In this document: positions 36,842-64,000 of the stretch, in pieces | Numbering within the stretch: position 1 is the stretch's first letter | How the letters are laid out: the number at the start of each line of letters is the position of its first letter | Assembly: GCA_949130485.1 (NCBI GenBank) | Contig: OX422184.1 | Coordinates: 22,033,506 to 22,097,505, forward strand | Source: Agelas oroides | Lineage: Eukaryota > Porifera > Demospongiae > Agelasida > Agelasidae | DNA length: 64,000 bases | Reading direction: 5' to 3' | Position numbers and translations under genes: made by a program | The notes under the pieces: generated by a model | Seen by the model: only the letters and a program-made list of their open reading frames with translations | What the model was told of the DNA's origin: nothing | Databases searched by the model: none

Positions 36842-38660
36842 CTGAAGGGAGAAGAAACAGTCATTTATGGTACGACAAAACATGCTGCGCTGACAATATT
36901 CAAAAGCCCTTAATTTCATGGGTAAAAGGCCTTCATGCAAAATGATGTAAATAAAGTCCAATAAAATTGTTTTACTCTGCCCTAGTTTTGCAAGCAGATC
37001 CACTTGAACAAAGTAGGTTGGGTTCATGAGACTAGCTCTCCACATTCTACACAAACTGCATCCCTGTAGGCTGCAGCTGTATTTGTGCAGTCAACAGTCA
37101 ATACAAACATTTTAAGGTAACGTGCTTCAAGTAGTTACTTACATCCCCTAGCTACAAAAGGGATCCACCTTCATCAATACCTTAAAGTCATAACTATACT
37201 GTGGAAAGGGTGAAACAGCTCTTGCAAGCCAAGCTGTAAAGCATGGTGTCCACCCTTGACGTAAAAGCAAACTCTGACATAACAGATATCCTGTATGTCA
37301 TCCGACAAAATCACAGAAATTGCCAAAATCACAGCAGAAATCAGCCTTGACAAAAGCAGCACAAATTTGCTGCTAAAATCAGAAAACACGATTTCAAAAT
37401 CGTGGCATACGCTTCAGAGCTTCATGTCAATCAGACCCCTCATCCTATTGAAGGAATTTTCTATATATAACAAAACCTACAGTTCCACTGTTTGTCAACA
37501 ACACATGTTTAGGCAAAATGAAAGTGACAGAAGCTGATACAAGTCTGATACAAAGACCTGAAGTAGTCTCAAAAGCCAGGCCCACTTTTGCCAAATAAAG
37601 GGAAGGGTCAGGTGAACAGCACATACAAGCCACATCTTGCCACACAGTACGGTACAGTCTAGTCTAATCATCATTGCAGTATCTTGTCACATGACACATC
37701 ACAACATTGTTTGAAAAGAACAACAGTCTTGAAAATGGCCACAGAAAGCTAGGACATCTTTTCTGCCACTATACGAGCTGAAAAAACACTTCGACTACAC
37801 GAGAGCGTTCACACTTCGTAAGTGCATTATTTGAACTGGTTATAGCTATAAATGGCATTCCGGTGGGACACAGCTTATAATATTATAAACAGTTCACCTT
37901 CCCTTTTTTGCATAAGTGGGTATGGCTTGCAAGACTAGATCTGAAGTGCACGAGAAATTGGAAATTAATTTCTGATTATGTCTCTGCTGCTGACTTTAAA
38001 TCTCTCACTGTGCACAGGATTTTAACCAAAAAGTGGTTTTTAACTCTGTTACTCTGGTGTTTAACCACTTGACAGAAACAAAAATGGCATTTGGGTAAGT
38101 ATAGAAAATTTGATTAAAGGTTTTGGCTTTGATCTTTCATTACATTTTGTAGTCAGAACACCTACTAATGCATCATACAAAGTATTACCACTTACCCATC
38201 TTGCTCGGACACGCCCTACTGTTTACACATCACATGATTTACTAGTCTGGGACCCAAACGTGTGGCAGGGTGGAGTCTGGGAACGAGACTAGACCCAATG
38301 CTGGGCAATGGTGGGCGTGGTAATCGTAATCAATATTATATTTCTGACATCATTATCACGTGCGCCTCCTCAAACATGGCAGTGCCAGAGCTAGAGGGAA
38401 GCTAATTTGTTCCTGCATGAGGCATTCAGGCAGACGAGAAGCTCTACGTTTGCCGACATTACAGCATTGGCATAAGAACTCTAACAGATACGAACAAGTA
38501 AAATTATTTGCGGTGAGAACCTCTGACTAACTAGGCCTAGCTGACAGCTTGTTGTGAAGGTGGACCCTTTGAGGGGGGTGGTGATCTGTTTGATTCCAGA
38601 TAGGCGAGAGAAGACTCAACAAGATTACGGAAGCGGCTGAAGTGCAGCACACAAGTCATC
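36842..38660. promoter_or_regulatory. Divergent intergenic region, probable promoter area of both genes
   Basis: The minus Death/ANK gene and the plus ARHGAP39-like gene are transcribed away from this stretch, so their start sites should lie here or, for the minus gene, in an unidentified 5' exon. I see no convincing TATA box. The stretch also contains the alternative start at 38084 and a short upstream ATG at 38376 followed by a stop after nine codons. This is inference from layout only. Confidence 0.4.
38084..38094 (+). CDS. ARHGAP39: Alternative candidate first coding exon of ARHGAP39-like gene
   Basis: ATG GCA TTT GG followed by a consensus GTAAGT donor. It ends in phase 2, the phase required by the first WW exon at 42072. 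It has the stronger donor of the two candidates but a very short coding part. It may be an alternative first exon or chance. Confidence 0.3.
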
Positions 38661-62994
<24,334 letters not shown>

Positions 62995-63144
62995 TTCATG
63001 TGGGTGTTGGGTTGGATCCAAGGTTTAGTGGCTATAGACACACATGGTCACTGTATACCCTAAGCTACCAGCCTACATCAACACGACTGTCAGTTGTAGA
63101 CGTTCACGATGTTTCTTCTATTGTGAAGTGACTATACCCACTGT

Positions 63145-63251
<107 letters not shown>

Positions 63252-63479
63252 GGACAAAGGACAAACGTAAGGAGCTCCCCTAAAGGGGATATGCCCCCCC
63301 CAGACCAATTAAGGCTGGGACCCCTGTGCGCTACTTCAGGGAACACTGGGCCTAGCGCTAGACAAACTCCTGAAGCCAGGCCAAGCACTCGCAGGAGCAC
63401 TGACTATGCCCCTCCACTGTGGTGTGGGCACCCCAAGTCCCACCTGTACCTCAGTGGAATTAGGCACAGCCAGTGGTCT

Positions 63480-63680
63480 TGTCCTTCCCCAGCCTAAGCC
63501 AGGTTCCCAATTTACTATTTTACTTGGGCCTGGGTTGGGTGCCAAGTGGAGAAAGAAAGATGTTTTTGTTTTTTTTCTCCTGTGGTAACTGGTGGGACTT
63601 GAACCTGTGATCTTTCGATTGACATTGCGAGTGTGTTTATCAGGGAGCATTGCCGTCAGCAGCCATCCTCTCGCTTGAGG
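63480..63680 (-). mobile_element. tRNA-like SINE, third type
   Basis: Minus strand GGTTCAAGTCCCACCAG is a good B box; the A box is weak. It is followed on the minus strand by a T/A-rich tail (AAAAAAAACAAAAAC). Downstream of the ARHGAP39 stop. Confidence 0.45.
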
Positions 63681-64000
63681 TACTTTAGCAAAGCCGTAAG
63701 TTCGCAAGTTTACAAGAAATATGACTGGCAGCGTGCTAGCGCCGAGCTAGCTATATGTACAGCTCGATAGTGGTGCGCCAGGCAGGGCTAAGAGCACTAC
63801 TGAATGCATTACATCATTACGCGTTGCGGGCCCAGGCAAAAATGATATTGGCAGATTTTAATTTTGGCGGTTTCAACCCCAACCGCCAAACCACCAAATT
63901 TAATTCCCTGTCAAATTTTCCAGCTATATGGTTTACAAGTCATGTAGTTATTATGCAACCAAAAGGCGTCTGTCATATGTCTCTCTGAAATTTGATACTC

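Overview
This looks like nuclear DNA of an early-branching animal, most likely a demosponge. Genes are split by GT-AG introns. One gene is a clear metazoan ARHGAP39/Vilse-type RhoGAP. The other joins a Death domain, a ~246-residue block and ankyrin repeats, an architecture I associate with predicted sponge proteins (recall, not a database search). The rest is introns crowded with short non-autonomous transposons, SINEs and microsatellites. I see no bacterial features, CRISPR arrays or rRNA.

Two genes are arranged head to head. On the minus strand (about 36.8 kb leftwards to 10.4 kb, probably open at both ends) lies the Death/ANK gene. Its exons are a short acidic linker (36785-36841), the Death domain (35634-35930), a long exon of unknown fold (34289-35028), and six ankyrin repeats at 33709, 32224, 31948, 20326, 19169 and 10362. 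Each repeat is one phase-0 exon of 96 or 99 nt. On the plus strand (38.1/38.7 kb to 62994) lies the ARHGAP39-like gene, which I could assemble into 14 exons: two WW domains, a proline-rich linker, MyTH4 and RhoGAP. All splice phases agree, but there are two lesions: an in-frame TAG in the MyTH4 part (56651) and an apparent one-base loss at the RhoGAP arginine finger (about 60575-60583).

1-10.3 kb and 10.5-31.9 kb hold mostly repeats: nested TA-target and TTAA-target MITEs, a 1.5-2.5 kb duplicated family (3880-4990, 15193-17700, 21217-22720), and a Penelope-like retroelement relic (reverse-transcriptase C-terminal fragment 23254-23640, minus) followed by a textbook-shaped hammerhead ribozyme (22846-22908, minus) with a second, damaged copy at 28990-29058. 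32.4-36.2 kb holds three copies of a tRNA-derived SINE. Introns of the ARHGAP39-like gene carry microsatellites directly against the splice sites, several foldback MITEs, and a broken fragment of a ZNF862/hAT-type gene (48650-48990).

The two genes have no obvious joint function. One probably signals through Rho-family GTPases at the cytoskeleton. The other has the domain content of a Death-fold adaptor or immune-type protein. Exon edges come from reading splice consensus and protein similarity by eye; no computation was run.
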